A stretch of DNA of 48,255 nt from Methylococcales bacterium (lineage in GTDB: Bacteria > Pseudomonadota > Gammaproteobacteria > Methylococcales > Methylomonadaceae): positions 1 through 48,255 of the forward strand of contig QVQE01000100.1 of NCBI GenBank assembly GCA_003584865.1, written 5' to 3'. This document shows, piece after piece, positions 34,601 through 44,190 of this stretch. The notes under the pieces were generated by a model. It was not told where the DNA came from, made no database searches, and saw nothing but the letters and a program-made list of their open reading frames with translations. Each line of letters opens with the position of its first letter. Positions within the stretch are counted from its first letter, which is position 1. Made by a program: the position numbers and the translations under genes.

Positions 34601-34735
34601 CACGTTTTGCACATCCGGAAAAGCTTGCACCGGTAAGTTTTCAAAGGCGATAATACCTGAAATGGCAATAGCCATAGTCGCACCGATAACCATCAGTCTC
34701 TGCTGGAGACAAAAGGCAATAAGACGTTCAATCAT
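31667..34735 (-). CDS. CzcA-like HME-RND heavy-metal efflux inner membrane protein
   Basis: 1022 aa; ENLPVQAFPDVQNVFVQVVTQYPGQAPEEVE; GAIDFGIIVDSAVVLVEA HME-RND motif. Confidence 0.93.
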   Translation of the reverse strand: MIERLIAFCLQQRLMVIGATMAIAISGIIAFENLPVQAFPDVQNVFVQVVTQYPGQAPEEVEKFISLPIERVMNGLPHLMNMRSVSIFGLSVVTLTFDDSAEDYFSRQQVLERLQNADIPSDSKPKLGPLSTGVGEILRYVIDAKNLPLVEQRALQDWVIEPKIRYVQGVADVVSYGGGVKEYKISAKADRLKNYHVDLQQIFDDISNNNNNTGGGYIEYGDEALVVRGIGLLKSAEEIGDIVVDSNDGVPVRIKDVADISVGPQPRTGIVGMNQRDDIVEGIVLLIKGRDAVKVLEGVKEKIKELNEFGLPPGVKIVPIYDRTELVNHTVHTVEHNMLEGATLIMIILLVFLRRFMAAFLVTLIIPLSLLFAFILVDLGGISANLISLGAIDFGIIVDSAVVLVEAVMVQVTLDLHRNADMRHLRQTLLITATEMGRPILFSKAIIIIAFLPIFTFQRVEAKIFSPMAYTLSFALVASMLFSLTFVPAMLTYLLGPKMAESHNPLVVAMEKYYRRILEWVLRHAKTVFISSVAALVLSFASIKLIGTEFMPKLDEGNIWLTITLPTPVSLTTAKEVEQKVRNKLETFSEAKMVLTQLGRPEDGTDPKGFNNLEVLIDLNPKDTWRYKKKDQLVQAMDKELAIFPGILTNFSQVIQDNVEEAISGVKGEIAIKIFGSDLKILQDKADQVTHILASIQGATDVAAEQQAGLAQVMVEIDRAKVSRYGINISDVQRVMEIGMGGKAASQFLEGERRFDITLRYEENARNSVASLENLMVQTPDGARIPLSELATIKINQGASRISREDNMRRIAIKCNLIDRDQGSFVAEAQKKVAAQVDLPTGYHIVWSGQFENQQRAMKRLAIIVPISLGLIFVLLFWAFMSIKNALLILMNVPFAMIGGILILLATGINLSVSAAVGFIALFGIAVQNGVILVSQLNKLRREGQSLHDAIVNGSVSRLRPVVMTAMMAMLGLFPAALSTSVGSETAKPFAVVIIGGLLTATLLTLTLLPALYRYFAEPDEL

Positions 34736-34747
34736 GTTTATATGTCT

Positions 34748-35917
34748 CTAGTTAGGGTTATTTTTATCGCTATCGGTTTCGACTTCTTCTTCTGAGCGAA
34801 GCGTGAGAGCACCTTCACTAACCAATTTCTCATTGGCATTTAACCCCTTCGAGATTACTGCTTTATCTTTTAGTCGTAGACTGATTTCTACGGGACGTTG
34901 CTGATAGTGATTTTCGTCAATGGCAATGAATGCAAAATCGACCTCACCCTCTGTAAATACGGCGGTTAGAGGAATAACAATAGCTAGGTCGTTAGGGTCA
35001 CTTTCTACGTTAATTGTGGCGTACATGCCGGGCAGTAACAGGCCATCGTTATTGGGTAAATCGCATCTAACCTGTATAGATCGAGTTTTCTCATCTAAAA
35101 CCTGACCAATATATTGCACTGTCGCGGAAAATATTTTGTCAGGATAAGCCGGTACTGAAATAGACAGTTTCTGTCCTAACCTTATTTTACTGAGATTAAC
35201 TTCAAAAATCGCCATAATTAAAGTCAGCTTTTTGGTATCTGAAATGACGTAAAGTGGCACATCTCGATCGGGACGTACTTCAATACCCGGGTTGACGTTG
35301 CGTTCAACGACAGTGCCAGTAATTGGGGATTTTAAAGCAAAGCGACCATCGTTCTGTTGTGCGCTTATATGCAGATTTTTTAAGCGGTCTTGCGCACGTC
35401 GCACTTCACTAAGAGCAGCATTAAAGTCATCTTGAGATCTTTCCAGTTCTTTTTGAGAAACCGCTTTCCCTTCGTAGAGTTCTTTCTGGCGAATAAAGTC
35501 TTTTTTAGCTAATATTAAATCTGCCTGGGCTTTTGCATAATCTGCTTCAGCTGCAGCGACATCTGGACTGTCTAGCTCTAATAAAGTCGATCCCGTTTGA
35601 ACTTGTGTGCCTAGAGTAATGGGCGTGGTAATAACGCGCCCAGCGACGGGTGAGCTAATGCGTGATGTTGCACTTTCGTTATAAGTGACCTTTCCCGTTA
35701 AAGGCTCTAGTAAGGGATGTTGGGTTAGACTTAGTATCGTCGTTTTAATGTAAGCTTTCTTGGGTGAGTCAGGCGCTAAATGAACTTCGCCACGTACTGT
35801 GGATGAAGTAATTATGGGCTCCTTTTTATCTTGCGAGTCTGAACAGGCTGCTAATGTTGCTGCTATGAGTAGACTATAAAAAATCTTTTTTCTTTGAGGA
35901 TACATCATTTTATCCAT
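34748..35917 (-). CDS. CzcB-like RND efflux periplasmic adaptor
   Basis: Lipoprotein-like N-terminus (LAACSD); SPVAGRVITTPITLGTQVQTGSTLLELDSPDVAAAEADYAKA. Confidence 0.92.
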   Translation of the reverse strand: MDKMMYPQRKKIFYSLLIAATLAACSDSQDKKEPIITSSTVRGEVHLAPDSPKKAYIKTTILSLTQHPLLEPLTGKVTYNESATSRISSPVAGRVITTPITLGTQVQTGSTLLELDSPDVAAAEADYAKAQADLILAKKDFIRQKELYEGKAVSQKELERSQDDFNAALSEVRRAQDRLKNLHISAQQNDGRFALKSPITGTVVERNVNPGIEVRPDRDVPLYVISDTKKLTLIMAIFEVNLSKIRLGQKLSISVPAYPDKIFSATVQYIGQVLDEKTRSIQVRCDLPNNDGLLLPGMYATINVESDPNDLAIVIPLTAVFTEGEVDFAFIAIDENHYQQRPVEISLRLKDKAVISKGLNANEKLVSEGALTLRSEEEVETDSDKNNPN

Positions 35918-35991
35918 TTTCGTTGTTTACACGCACAATATTTAGTTTAAGAGTTTGGCCGTTCAAACCATAGTCCCTACCTTGATTGATG

Positions 35992-37410
35992 TTACCTAGT
36001 GTTGGTGGTTTTTAGGCTAGGAGTTTTATCTGAATTCGATTCAACACCTAAAGACTTTTCCAAATCATAATAAGCATTGGCTCTATTAATTTCTGCCGCG
36101 TAATAATCATGCATCACATTTTTGTAGCTTCGTTCCGCTTCGATAAGATCCAGTACACTGGTGGCGCCTTTGTTATAAGCGAGTTCTGAACTATTTCTGA
36201 CAGCTAAGGCATCATCGAGTAAGCCTTCTTTAAAGCGGCTTACAATTTTATCGGCACTTTTCCAGGTAGCCAGTGCGCTAACGACATCATTTCGGATACC
36301 TAATTCAGTTTGTTGCGCAGTGAGTCGGCTTTGGCTGAGATTAACATTTGCTTTGTCGGTCTCACCCTGGTATTGATAAAACAATGGTAAGGGTACACTA
36401 AAGCCCACAAAGCCAGAGTTAAGCGCATTATTACTGGGATCTCTTGCATATCCAGCGGAAACTGTCACATCAGGATACTTGAGTCGTTTAGCGAGTTCTA
36501 GCTGTTTATCAGCTTGTTCAGCACGTAATTTGTCTGCTTGTAAATCGGGTCGTTGTTGCAGGGCTTTGTTGATTAACTCATCCTGTGAAAGTTGTTGGTC
36601 AATGTCTTTAACGACAGGCCATTCCTCTTTTGCCTCAAATTGTAGGCTTTGTTCTGGCCAGCGCAAAATGACGGCTAAATCTGCTTGAGCCATGGTAACC
36701 GCTGTTTGCGCATTATCAAGGTCAGATTCAGCGCGAAGCGCTTCCATTTTAACTCTTAAAAAGTCAGACTCTGCAATATCACCGCTTTTCATGCGTAGGT
36801 CATTGGCTTTGGTCACTGTTTGGTAGTGATCGACAATTTCTTGAGCTAACCATCGGTTTTTTTGTGTCTGCAACAATTGATAATAGCCATCTCTAACCAT
36901 GTTGGAGAAAATTCGTATCGCATCACGAAAATCACTTTCAGCGGCCTGTATTGCAAAGCCGCTACTTTGTATGCGTAATCCTCGCTTGCCAGCAACCTCA
37001 ATTAATTGGCTAAATGAATAATATTGCGCAGGTCCGCATGAGGTGTTTTGTGTACAACCGCCGGTAGCTACAGAGTTGTTGTTGAGATTGCGACTAAGTT
37101 CAAGCATTTGAAAGCCGAACGTTGGGTTAGGGATTGCTGAAGCAATAATGGCATCGGCAACAGACTGATCAATGTTATATTGAGCCGCAATCAGGTCAAG
37201 GTTACGCTGATAAAATAGAGTAAGCACTTCGTCAACAGAGAGCGCCTGATCTTGTGCTTGAGCATTAAAAGTAATGAGAAAACTAACCAGCAATATAGAG
37301 GCTGTTGACCAGATTGATTTTTTTGTCATAAAGTCCAAGCGATAACTAAAGTAAAATGTGTTGCTTTGATAAAGCTTTTTGTTATGGTAGTGCTCGGTAT
37401 GTGAGCACAT
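35992..37410 (-). CDS. CzcC/TolC-family outer membrane efflux protein
   Basis: OEP repeats; YNKGATSVLDLIEAERSY; operon with CzcBA. The native start is probably downstream at MTKKSIWSTASILL. Confidence 0.9.
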   Translation of the reverse strand: MCSHTEHYHNKKLYQSNTFYFSYRLDFMTKKSIWSTASILLVSFLITFNAQAQDQALSVDEVLTLFYQRNLDLIAAQYNIDQSVADAIIASAIPNPTFGFQMLELSRNLNNNSVATGGCTQNTSCGPAQYYSFSQLIEVAGKRGLRIQSSGFAIQAAESDFRDAIRIFSNMVRDGYYQLLQTQKNRWLAQEIVDHYQTVTKANDLRMKSGDIAESDFLRVKMEALRAESDLDNAQTAVTMAQADLAVILRWPEQSLQFEAKEEWPVVKDIDQQLSQDELINKALQQRPDLQADKLRAEQADKQLELAKRLKYPDVTVSAGYARDPSNNALNSGFVGFSVPLPLFYQYQGETDKANVNLSQSRLTAQQTELGIRNDVVSALATWKSADKIVSRFKEGLLDDALAVRNSSELAYNKGATSVLDLIEAERSYKNVMHDYYAAEINRANAYYDLEKSLGVESNSDKTPSLKTTNTR

Positions 37411-37884
37411 TATGAATGATTGGTTCCCTAATCGTTAGATAAAGATAAAATAAAAGTTGCCTCAAACACTTTTGTTATCCTGGTTTATTATAAAGCGGTT
37501 ATAACTATTTATATTATCGAGATGAACACAATTGTATCAGCTAATTCTTAACTCAGAATTATAGACTTAGGATTGTTACACTATTAAGATGCATATTAAA
37601 CAAAAGTAAAGTGGAATGTAATTAGCTATTTCTATGCCATTAATTAAAAATCAATTGTTTTAAGATGTTATGTCTAAAAAGCAGTAAAGGACAAACTGTT
37701 TAGATTATATATAGGGTCAAAACAACCTGTTTATCGGGGCTTTTAAACCTTTCACCAACATTTTGTAATTTATTGAACTGAAGAGCAATAATCTGGTGCC
37801 GGACAATAACTATAAACAGACTCGCTTGAAATCCTTCATGCAGATAGAATAGTTGTTTTTAATTTGGGTAATTGGGTAGTGGTT

Positions 37885-38850
37885 ATGAGTTTTAAGAGTG
37901 TTGTGGTGGGTCTTTGTTTGTTAGTTTCTTTTCATTGTGTTGCAGAGGAAAAAACGGTTATTCGTGTTGGGGTTCAGGCAGCGGGTACTTTAGAGTGGGA
38001 GTTAACGGCTTTACAAGATGATCCAGCCGTTAAAGCCAGTGATTTTCAGTTAAAAATTGAGCATCTTGCCAATGCTGAAGCAGGTAAAATTGCATTGCAA
38101 TCGGGAGCTGTTGATATGATTGTATCTGATTGGGTGTGGGTGTCCAGTCTTAGAGCCGACGGTGCAGATTTTACCTTTTATCCTTATTCAAATACGTCGG
38201 GCGCGTTAGTGGTGCCAGAAAATAGCACTATTCATTCGATTGAAGATCTTAAAGGCAAACACTTAGGAATTGCCGGTGGTGAGTTAGATAAAAACTGGGT
38301 ACTGTTACAGGCGTTGGTGAAAAAGAGCAATCTAAATCTAGATGCTTCTGTCAAAAAGACCTTTGGCGCTCCTCCATTAATCAACGAGCAAATCAAGCAA
38401 AATCGTGTGGATGCGGTATTAACGTATTGGCACTTTGCGGCTCGGCTTGAAGCTCAAGGCTATCGTCAAATTATAGATGGTAAAGGTATTTTAAAAGGTC
38501 TAGGTATTTCTGAAAATGTGCCTAGCATTGGCTATGTTTTTAAGCAAAGCTGGGCAGAGAATCATAAGCAAGCCATTAAAAGTTTCTTGGCGGCTAGCAA
38601 AAAGGCTAAAAACCAGTTATGCGTTTCTGATGATGCCTGGCAAAAAATAATTCCTTTGACACACGTTGATGATGTACCGACACAAAAGATATTACGTCAG
38701 CGTTATTGTGAGGGTGGCGTTGAGCAATGGGGTGATAAGGAACAACAAGCGGCTGCGCGTATTTATGAGATGCTACGGTCTGTCAGTAATAAAAAGCTGA
38801 CCGGGCAGTCAGAGCATCTGCAAACAGGCACTTTCTGGGCTGTAAAATAA
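37885..38850 (+). CDS. ABC transporter periplasmic substrate-binding protein (nitrate/sulfonate/taurine-like fold)
   Basis: Signal peptide; IRVGVQAAGTLEWEL; DLKGKHLGIAGGELDKNWVLLQAL; operon with permease and ATPase. Substrate unknown. Confidence 0.8.
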   Translation: MSFKSVVVGLCLLVSFHCVAEEKTVIRVGVQAAGTLEWELTALQDDPAVKASDFQLKIEHLANAEAGKIALQSGAVDMIVSDWVWVSSLRADGADFTFYPYSNTSGALVVPENSTIHSIEDLKGKHLGIAGGELDKNWVLLQALVKKSNLNLDASVKKTFGAPPLINEQIKQNRVDAVLTYWHFAARLEAQGYRQIIDGKGILKGLGISENVPSIGYVFKQSWAENHKQAIKSFLAASKKAKNQLCVSDDAWQKIIPLTHVDDVPTQKILRQRYCEGGVEQWGDKEQQAAARIYEMLRSVSNKKLTGQSEHLQTGTFWAVK

Positions 38851-38851
38851 T

Positions 38852-39598
38852 TTGAAGCTATCTAATAAGCTCTTACCGGCATTGTCATTGCTGGTTTTTA
38901 TAGCGATTTGGCAAGCATTGGCGGCTTATTTCGCGAGTCATACACTACCTACACCCGCGATTGTCGCTACTGTTTTTTGGCAAAGTTGTGTGACAGGTGA
39001 ATTACCCTTTCACTTGGGTGCCACTTTGCTAAGATTGGTCGTTAGTTTTTCTATTGCTATGTTATTAGGCTGTGCGCTGGGTATTGTGCTGGGGCGTAAT
39101 AAGAGATTAGACGCTTTCTTTGATAATTGGCTGGTTATTTTTCTAAATGTGCCCGCTTTGGTGACGATTATATTATGTTATGTCTGGTTCGGTTTGATCG
39201 AGTCAGCCGCTATCTTGGCGGTTGTGCTTAATAAATTGCCTAATGTGATTGTCACCATAAGAGAAGGAACGAGAGCGCTTGATCAAGATTTGCTAGAAAT
39301 GGCAAAGTGTTACAATTTGAGTAAGCATGACACGCTTGTTCATGTGATTTGGCCCCAGTTGCATCCTTTCGTCATGGGGGCAACGCGCTCGGGTCTGGCA
39401 TTAATATGGAAGATTATTTTAGTGGTTGAGTTATTAGGACGTAGTAATGGAATGGGGTATCAATTGCATCTGTTTTTTCAGTTGTTTGATGTCGCCAGTA
39501 TTTTAGCCTATACCATTGCCTTTGTTGCGGTTATTCAGTTAATAGAGTTGATGATATTAAAGCCGCTAGATAAAAAGGCTCTACAATGGCGACGATGA
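38852..39598 (+). CDS. ABC transporter permease (SsuC/TauC-like)
   Basis: BPD-type EAA-like segment LLEMAKCYNLSKHDTLVHVIWPQLHPFVMGATRSGLALIWK; TTG start. Confidence 0.85.
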   Translation: MKLSNKLLPALSLLVFIAIWQALAAYFASHTLPTPAIVATVFWQSCVTGELPFHLGATLLRLVVSFSIAMLLGCALGIVLGRNKRLDAFFDNWLVIFLNVPALVTIILCYVWFGLIESAAILAVVLNKLPNVIVTIREGTRALDQDLLEMAKCYNLSKHDTLVHVIWPQLHPFVMGATRSGLALIWKIILVVELLGRSNGMGYQLHLFFQLFDVASILAYTIAFVAVIQLIELMILKPLDKKALQWRR

Positions 39599-40335
39599 GT
39601 GATATTCATATTAATATTGCCAGTAAGTTTTATCCTGCCATCGGGCGTGCGGGGCAGCATTTAGCGATTGCGGATCTTACGCTAACGCTTAAATCTAATG
39701 AGTTTATCTGCTTGCTGGGGCCTTCTGGTTGTGGAAAGACAACCTTGTTAAATATTGTTGCGGGCTTGGATAATGACTACAAAGGAGATATTTTTGCTGG
39801 TCAAAGTCATTCATTACCAAAGATTGGTTATATCTTTCAGAATCCGCGATTATTACCATGGCGAACCGTGCGAGAAAATATAGATTTGGTGTTAGGGGTT
39901 CAGTCTTCGTCGGCAGTTGTTGATGGATTGCTAGAGGTGATGCAGTTAACCCATTTTCAGCATGTTTATCCCGAGCGACTGTCGTTAGGCATGAGTCGAA
40001 GAGTGGCTATTATTCGAGCCTTTGCGGTTGATCCCGATATATTGCTGATGGATGAGCCTTTTGTGTCGCTGGATGCACCTACAGCGCGTCAGGTTAGGGA
40101 ATTATTATTAGCTTTATGGAATGAGCGTCCACATAATGTGTTGTTTGTTACTCATGACTTGCGTGAGGCTATTGCCTTAGCGGATCGACTGATTTTTTTA
40201 TCTGCGGCACCGATGTCTTTTATCAGTGAAATCAAAGTGCCTATTGCAAGAGCCGAACGGCATAATGAAAGTGCGATAGAGGCGTTTCGTTGGCAATTAC
40301 TGAATGATTACCCGTTGATAAAGACCTTGCTTTAA
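39586..40335 (+). CDS. ABC transporter ATP-binding protein (SsuB/TauB-like)
   Basis: Walker A GPSGCGKTTLLN; Walker B ILLMDEPFVSLD; non-canonical signature LSLGMSRR. Confidence 0.9.
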   Translation: MATMSDIHINIASKFYPAIGRAGQHLAIADLTLTLKSNEFICLLGPSGCGKTTLLNIVAGLDNDYKGDIFAGQSHSLPKIGYIFQNPRLLPWRTVRENIDLVLGVQSSSAVVDGLLEVMQLTHFQHVYPERLSLGMSRRVAIIRAFAVDPDILLMDEPFVSLDAPTARQVRELLLALWNERPHNVLFVTHDLREAIALADRLIFLSAAPMSFISEIKVPIARAERHNESAIEAFRWQLLNDYPLIKTLL

Positions 40336-40357
40336 GGATGACTTAAAATTTATCCGT

Positions 40358-40394
40358 CCAAAAAAGCCAGTACTCACAGAGCCCGGCTTTTATA
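40358..40394. terminator. Bidirectional terminator between ABC operon and rpsT
   Basis: aaaaaagcc...ggctttta inverted repeat with A/T tracts. Confidence 0.75.
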
Positions 40395-40411
40395 TTAAAA
40401 GCCTAAAGCAA

Positions 40412-40675
40412 TTAAGCGATAGCTTTTACTTTTGAATTCAGTCTGCTTTTGCCGCGTGCTGCTTTATTTTTATGGATAATGCCTTTGTTGACAGCAGAAT
40501 CAATGATAGGCACTACAACTTGATAAGCGGCTTGTGCTTTTTCTTTATCGCCAGCATTAACCGCTGCGATGACTTTCTTTACGAATGTACGTAAGTTACT
40601 ACGTTGTCCTGCGTTGCGAATACGGCTTTTTTCCGCTTGTTTCGCGCGCTTTTTAGCTTGTGCTGTATTAGCCAT
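40412..40675 (-). CDS. rpsT: 30S ribosomal protein S20
   Basis: [35 protein letters not shown]; true start near 40675, inside the longer supplied ORF. Confidence 0.97.
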   Translation of the reverse strand: MANTAQAKKRAKQAEKSRIRNAGQRSNLRTFVKKVIAAVNAGDKEKAQAAYQVVVPIIDSAVNKGIIHKNKAARGKSRLNSKVKAIA

Positions 40676-40771
40676 AGTGTCTCGGTGCGTTGATGAGTTA
40701 GTTAAATAGCCGCACATTATCTTTTTAAATGATATTATTGTCAATATAAACGTTTTAAAAAGGAACTAATC

Positions 40772-42322
40772 TTGAGCCGTCATCTTTTTAAGTCAACTGT
40801 TATTGTAAGTAGTATGACTTTAATTTCTCGTATCCTTGGGTTCGTCCGGGATATGTTAATTGCGCGTATTTTTGGTGTTGATCTAGCGACGGATGCCTTT
40901 TTTGTCGCTTTTAAAATCCCCAACTTCTTCCGACGACTCTTTGCAGAAGGGGCGTTTGCTCATGCCTTTATACCTGTTTTAGCGGAGTATAAAGAACAAG
41001 GAAATAAAGCTGATCTAAAGGTGTTTGTCGATAAAACCGCAGGGACTCTGGCGGGTATTTTGATGTTATTGACGTTGATTGGCGTCGTCGTAGCACCGGT
41101 ACTTATTTTATTATTGGCACCTGGTTTTGCTTGGCAAGGATCGCAATATGATCTTGCTGTATTGTTGCTGAAAATTACTTTTCCCTATCTACTTTTTATT
41201 AGTCTGGTCGCCTTTGCGGGGGCTATTTTAAATGCGCATGATCAGTTCGCAATCCCTGCGTTAACCCCCATTTTTTTGAATATTAGCATGATTATTGCGG
41301 CAATCTGGGTTGCGCCCTTAATGGAGCAGCCTATTGTTGCCTTAGCTTGGGGCGTCTTTGCGGCGGGCATTATACAAGTCTGTTTTCAAATTCCAGCTTT
41401 AATGCGCTTGGGGTTATTGCCCAGGTTCAGGTGGGGTTATAACGATCCTGGTGTTAAAAAAACCATACGTCTTATGTTACCGGCTATTTTTAGTGTCTCA
41501 GTCACGCAGATCAATCTGTTGCTCGATACGTTGGTTGCTTCATTTTTAACGGTAGGCAGCGTGTCGTGGTTGTATTATTCGGATCGCTTGGTCGAGTTCC
41601 CTTTGGGCATGTTGGGACTCGCCTTGGGAACTGTTATTTTGCCAAAATTGGCAAAAGATTACGCGATGGAGGATAAAAAGGTCTTTTCTTATTCATTGGA
41701 TTGGGGATTACGGCTCGCTCTTCTGATAGGAATGCCGGCAACCATTGGACTCATCTTATTAGCGGAGCCTATGTTATCGACGTTATTTCAATACAATGAG
41801 TTTAGTTGGAATGATGTGTATTATGCGGGCTTGAGTCTAAAAGCTTATGCAGTTGGATTATTGGGTTATCTTTTAATCAAGGTGTTGGTGCCGGGTTTTA
41901 CGGCTCGACAAGATATGAAAACGCCGGTTCGTTATGGTTTTTATGCCATGTTAGTCAGTCTGGGTCTGGATGTGGTGTTGGTGTTTCCCTTGGCTCATGC
42001 CGGGTTGGCGTTAGCGACTTCGTTAGGCGCTTTTTTTAACGCGGCTTTGTTGTTATATCAGTTATTAAAGAAGAACATATATCGACCTGTGAAAGGTTGG
42101 TGGGTATTTTCTCTTCGGGTACTTTTAGCCAGTGCGGCTATGTCGATAGTTTTATATTATTTTGTGGATGCTAATTGGTGGAACCAATGGCACTCAGTGG
42201 ATAGGGTTATCAATTTATTTAAATGGATTTTGATAGGTTTGTTAACCTACACGGCGACCCTGGTATTGACTGGCTTAAAACTTCGCGATTTATCTATTGT
42301 TCAGGAAAGTAATAACCCGTAA
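40772..42322 (+). CDS. murJ: Lipid II flippase MurJ
   Basis: STVIVSSMTLISRILGFVRDMLIARIFG; NFFRRLFAEGAFAHAFIPVLAEY; divergent from rpsT. Confidence 0.96.
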   Translation: MSRHLFKSTVIVSSMTLISRILGFVRDMLIARIFGVDLATDAFFVAFKIPNFFRRLFAEGAFAHAFIPVLAEYKEQGNKADLKVFVDKTAGTLAGILMLLTLIGVVVAPVLILLLAPGFAWQGSQYDLAVLLLKITFPYLLFISLVAFAGAILNAHDQFAIPALTPIFLNISMIIAAIWVAPLMEQPIVALAWGVFAAGIIQVCFQIPALMRLGLLPRFRWGYNDPGVKKTIRLMLPAIFSVSVTQINLLLDTLVASFLTVGSVSWLYYSDRLVEFPLGMLGLALGTVILPKLAKDYAMEDKKVFSYSLDWGLRLALLIGMPATIGLILLAEPMLSTLFQYNEFSWNDVYYAGLSLKAYAVGLLGYLLIKVLVPGFTARQDMKTPVRYGFYAMLVSLGLDVVLVFPLAHAGLALATSLGAFFNAALLLYQLLKKNIYRPVKGWWVFSLRVLLASAAMSIVLYYFVDANWWNQWHSVDRVINLFKWILIGLLTYTATLVLTGLKLRDLSIVQESNNP

Positions 42323-42372
42323 AGCTAGCCGAAAATACGTGAGTCAATTGTGTATTAGTCACAGACTCAATT

Positions 42373-44190
42373 CTATTGACCATTGACACGTTGGCTATAT
42401 TGATACTTAAATTTACGTTTTAATAAACCAGCGGGGTCATCAGGGATTCTTTTTAGCCATTGCTCATTAGCTTGTTGCTCCTCTGTGCTGGGTTGTTCTT
42501 CAGCAGGACTTGGTTGTGATTTTTCCTTGTCTTCTTTGTCTTTTTCTGGTTTTTGCTTAGCTTGTTGGGCTTTGTCTGCTTCTGATTTTTGTTCTTCTTC
42601 TTTTTTAGCTTGTTGTGCCTTTTCTTCCTCAGACTTTTGTTCATCCGCTTGCTGTTGTTCAGATTTTTTTTCTTCTGACTGTTGGGGCTTTTTATCTTCT
42701 GATTTATCCCCCTCTTTGTTTTGCTGAGAATCCTTTTGGGATGAGTCGTATTTGCTATCCTTTTTATCCTGCTTGTCCTGTTTGTTTTGTTTATCTTGCT
42801 TGTCCTGCTTATCTTGCTGATTTTGTTTTTGCTTTTCGAGCTCCTTTTCTACCAGCTCTTTATTATATTTAACATCGGCATCATTGGGATTTAAAGAGAG
42901 AGCATGATCATACGCTTTTATGGCCGCTTCCAGTTGACCTGATTGAGCCAGTGCATTACCTTGATTGTAGGCACTGAGCGCTGTTTGATTATTCGATAGG
43001 CTTTTAAGTGCATTTTCATAATCTCCCTTTCTATAGTGTGCCACTGCCTTCCAGTCAGGATTTTCAAATAAAGCCGCCGCTTGTTCAAATTGATTATTGT
43101 TAAAGGCATGTTGTGCTTGCTGATCTTTAGTTTGCCATAAATCTTTCCACTCCAAAGCATAACTATTTTTAGGCAGTGGTAACAGCATGAATAAGGCAAT
43201 GGCTAATAATCCTTTTCTAAAACTCAAAGCGGCTAAGGGCAGAACCAGCAATAATAACCAAGGCCCTTTGTCATCCCATTGCTCTAGTAATATATTTTTG
43301 TTTTCTTTAGTTTCTTGTTGAACAGGTTGATCTATACTGGCTAATAAGTTTTTGATATCTGCATCATTGGCGGTAATGGTTTGGTAATGTCCTTTACCTG
43401 CTTCAGACAGTTTTATCATTTCATCGGAGTTCAATTTAGGAATCAGAATATGACCTTGGTCATCTTTTAGAAAGCCTCCTTCTGATAAGGCAATAGGCGC
43501 TCCCTCATCGGTGCCAACGCCTAATATGGAGAGTGGGTAGTTTCCCAGGTTACTTGCCGCATTCAATGCTTCATCATTATTTACACGGTCGGTCACTAAG
43601 AGTATGTGACCTTTTTGAAGTCCGGCCTGTTTAAACAACTCAACGGCTTTATTTAGAGCGAGTGCTGTATTGTTACCTTCACTGGGCATAATATCAGTCA
43701 TCAGCGCAGGTAGCTGGCTTTTTATTGTTTCAGAATCATCTGTTAAGGGCGTGACTGTAAAGGCATCGCCTGCGTAAACAAGCAATGCGGTTTGACCATC
43801 TTTGCGTTGCGTTAGGATATCGGAAATTTTGTAGCGTGCTTTCGTTAACCGAGTGGGTTTAATATCTTCAGCATTCATTGAACGCGATAAATTTAAAGCA
43901 ATGACCAGTGCAGACTCATTTCTAAATGCCGGGGAAGGCAAGAGCTTCCAGGTAGGCCCCGCTAACGCAATGATAACTAATAAAGTAGTGAGGGTGCCCG
44001 TTGTTAAGGGCCAACGGCTTTGGGTTGTTGCCTTTTCTTCCAGTAAATAGGGTAATAGTTCCGCGTCACATACGGATGCCCAATTGCCACGGCTGAGTTT
44101 ATTTCTCAACAATAAGATAACGATAACCACAAACGGTATAATCGCCATTAACCAATAGGGTCTGATAAAGTGAAACTCCGTCATATTCAT
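42373..44190 (-). CDS. VWA + TPR protein, BatB/BatC-like fusion with K/Q/E/D-rich C-terminus
   Basis: VWA-like ALVIALNLSRSMNAEDIKPTRLTKARYKI; TPR QGNALAQSGQLEAAIKAYDHALSLNPNDADVKYN; low-complexity QDKQDKQDKQNKQDKQDKK tail. Confidence 0.9.
   Translation of the reverse strand: MNMTEFHFIRPYWLMAIIPFVVIVILLLRNKLSRGNWASVCDAELLPYLLEEKATTQSRWPLTTGTLTTLLVIIALAGPTWKLLPSPAFRNESALVIALNLSRSMNAEDIKPTRLTKARYKISDILTQRKDGQTALLVYAGDAFTVTPLTDDSETIKSQLPALMTDIMPSEGNNTALALNKAVELFKQAGLQKGHILLVTDRVNNDEALNAASNLGNYPLSILGVGTDEGAPIALSEGGFLKDDQGHILIPKLNSDEMIKLSEAGKGHYQTITANDADIKNLLASIDQPVQQETKENKNILLEQWDDKGPWLLLLVLPLAALSFRKGLLAIALFMLLPLPKNSYALEWKDLWQTKDQQAQHAFNNNQFEQAAALFENPDWKAVAHYRKGDYENALKSLSNNQTALSAYNQGNALAQSGQLEAAIKAYDHALSLNPNDADVKYNKELVEKELEKQKQNQQDKQDKQDKQNKQDKQDKKDSKYDSSQKDSQQNKEGDKSEDKKPQQSEEKKSEQQQADEQKSEEEKAQQAKKEEEQKSEADKAQQAKQKPEKDKEDKEKSQPSPAEEQPSTEEQQANEQWLKRIPDDPAGLLKRKFKYQYSQRVNGQ
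42761..42835. repeat. Coding low-complexity repeat (cttgtcctg/cttatcttg units)
   Basis: Repeated QDK/QNK codons of the BatB/C-like gene. Confidence 0.8.

Noticed and set aside
42761-42835. Possible CRISPR-like repeats
   Set aside because: Units are contiguous short degenerate codon repeats with no spacers and no cas genes.
42485-42872. Cys/Ser-rich plus-strand ORFs opposite the BatB/C-like gene
   Set aside because: Artefact of the complementary strand of the K/Q/E-rich low-complexity coding region.
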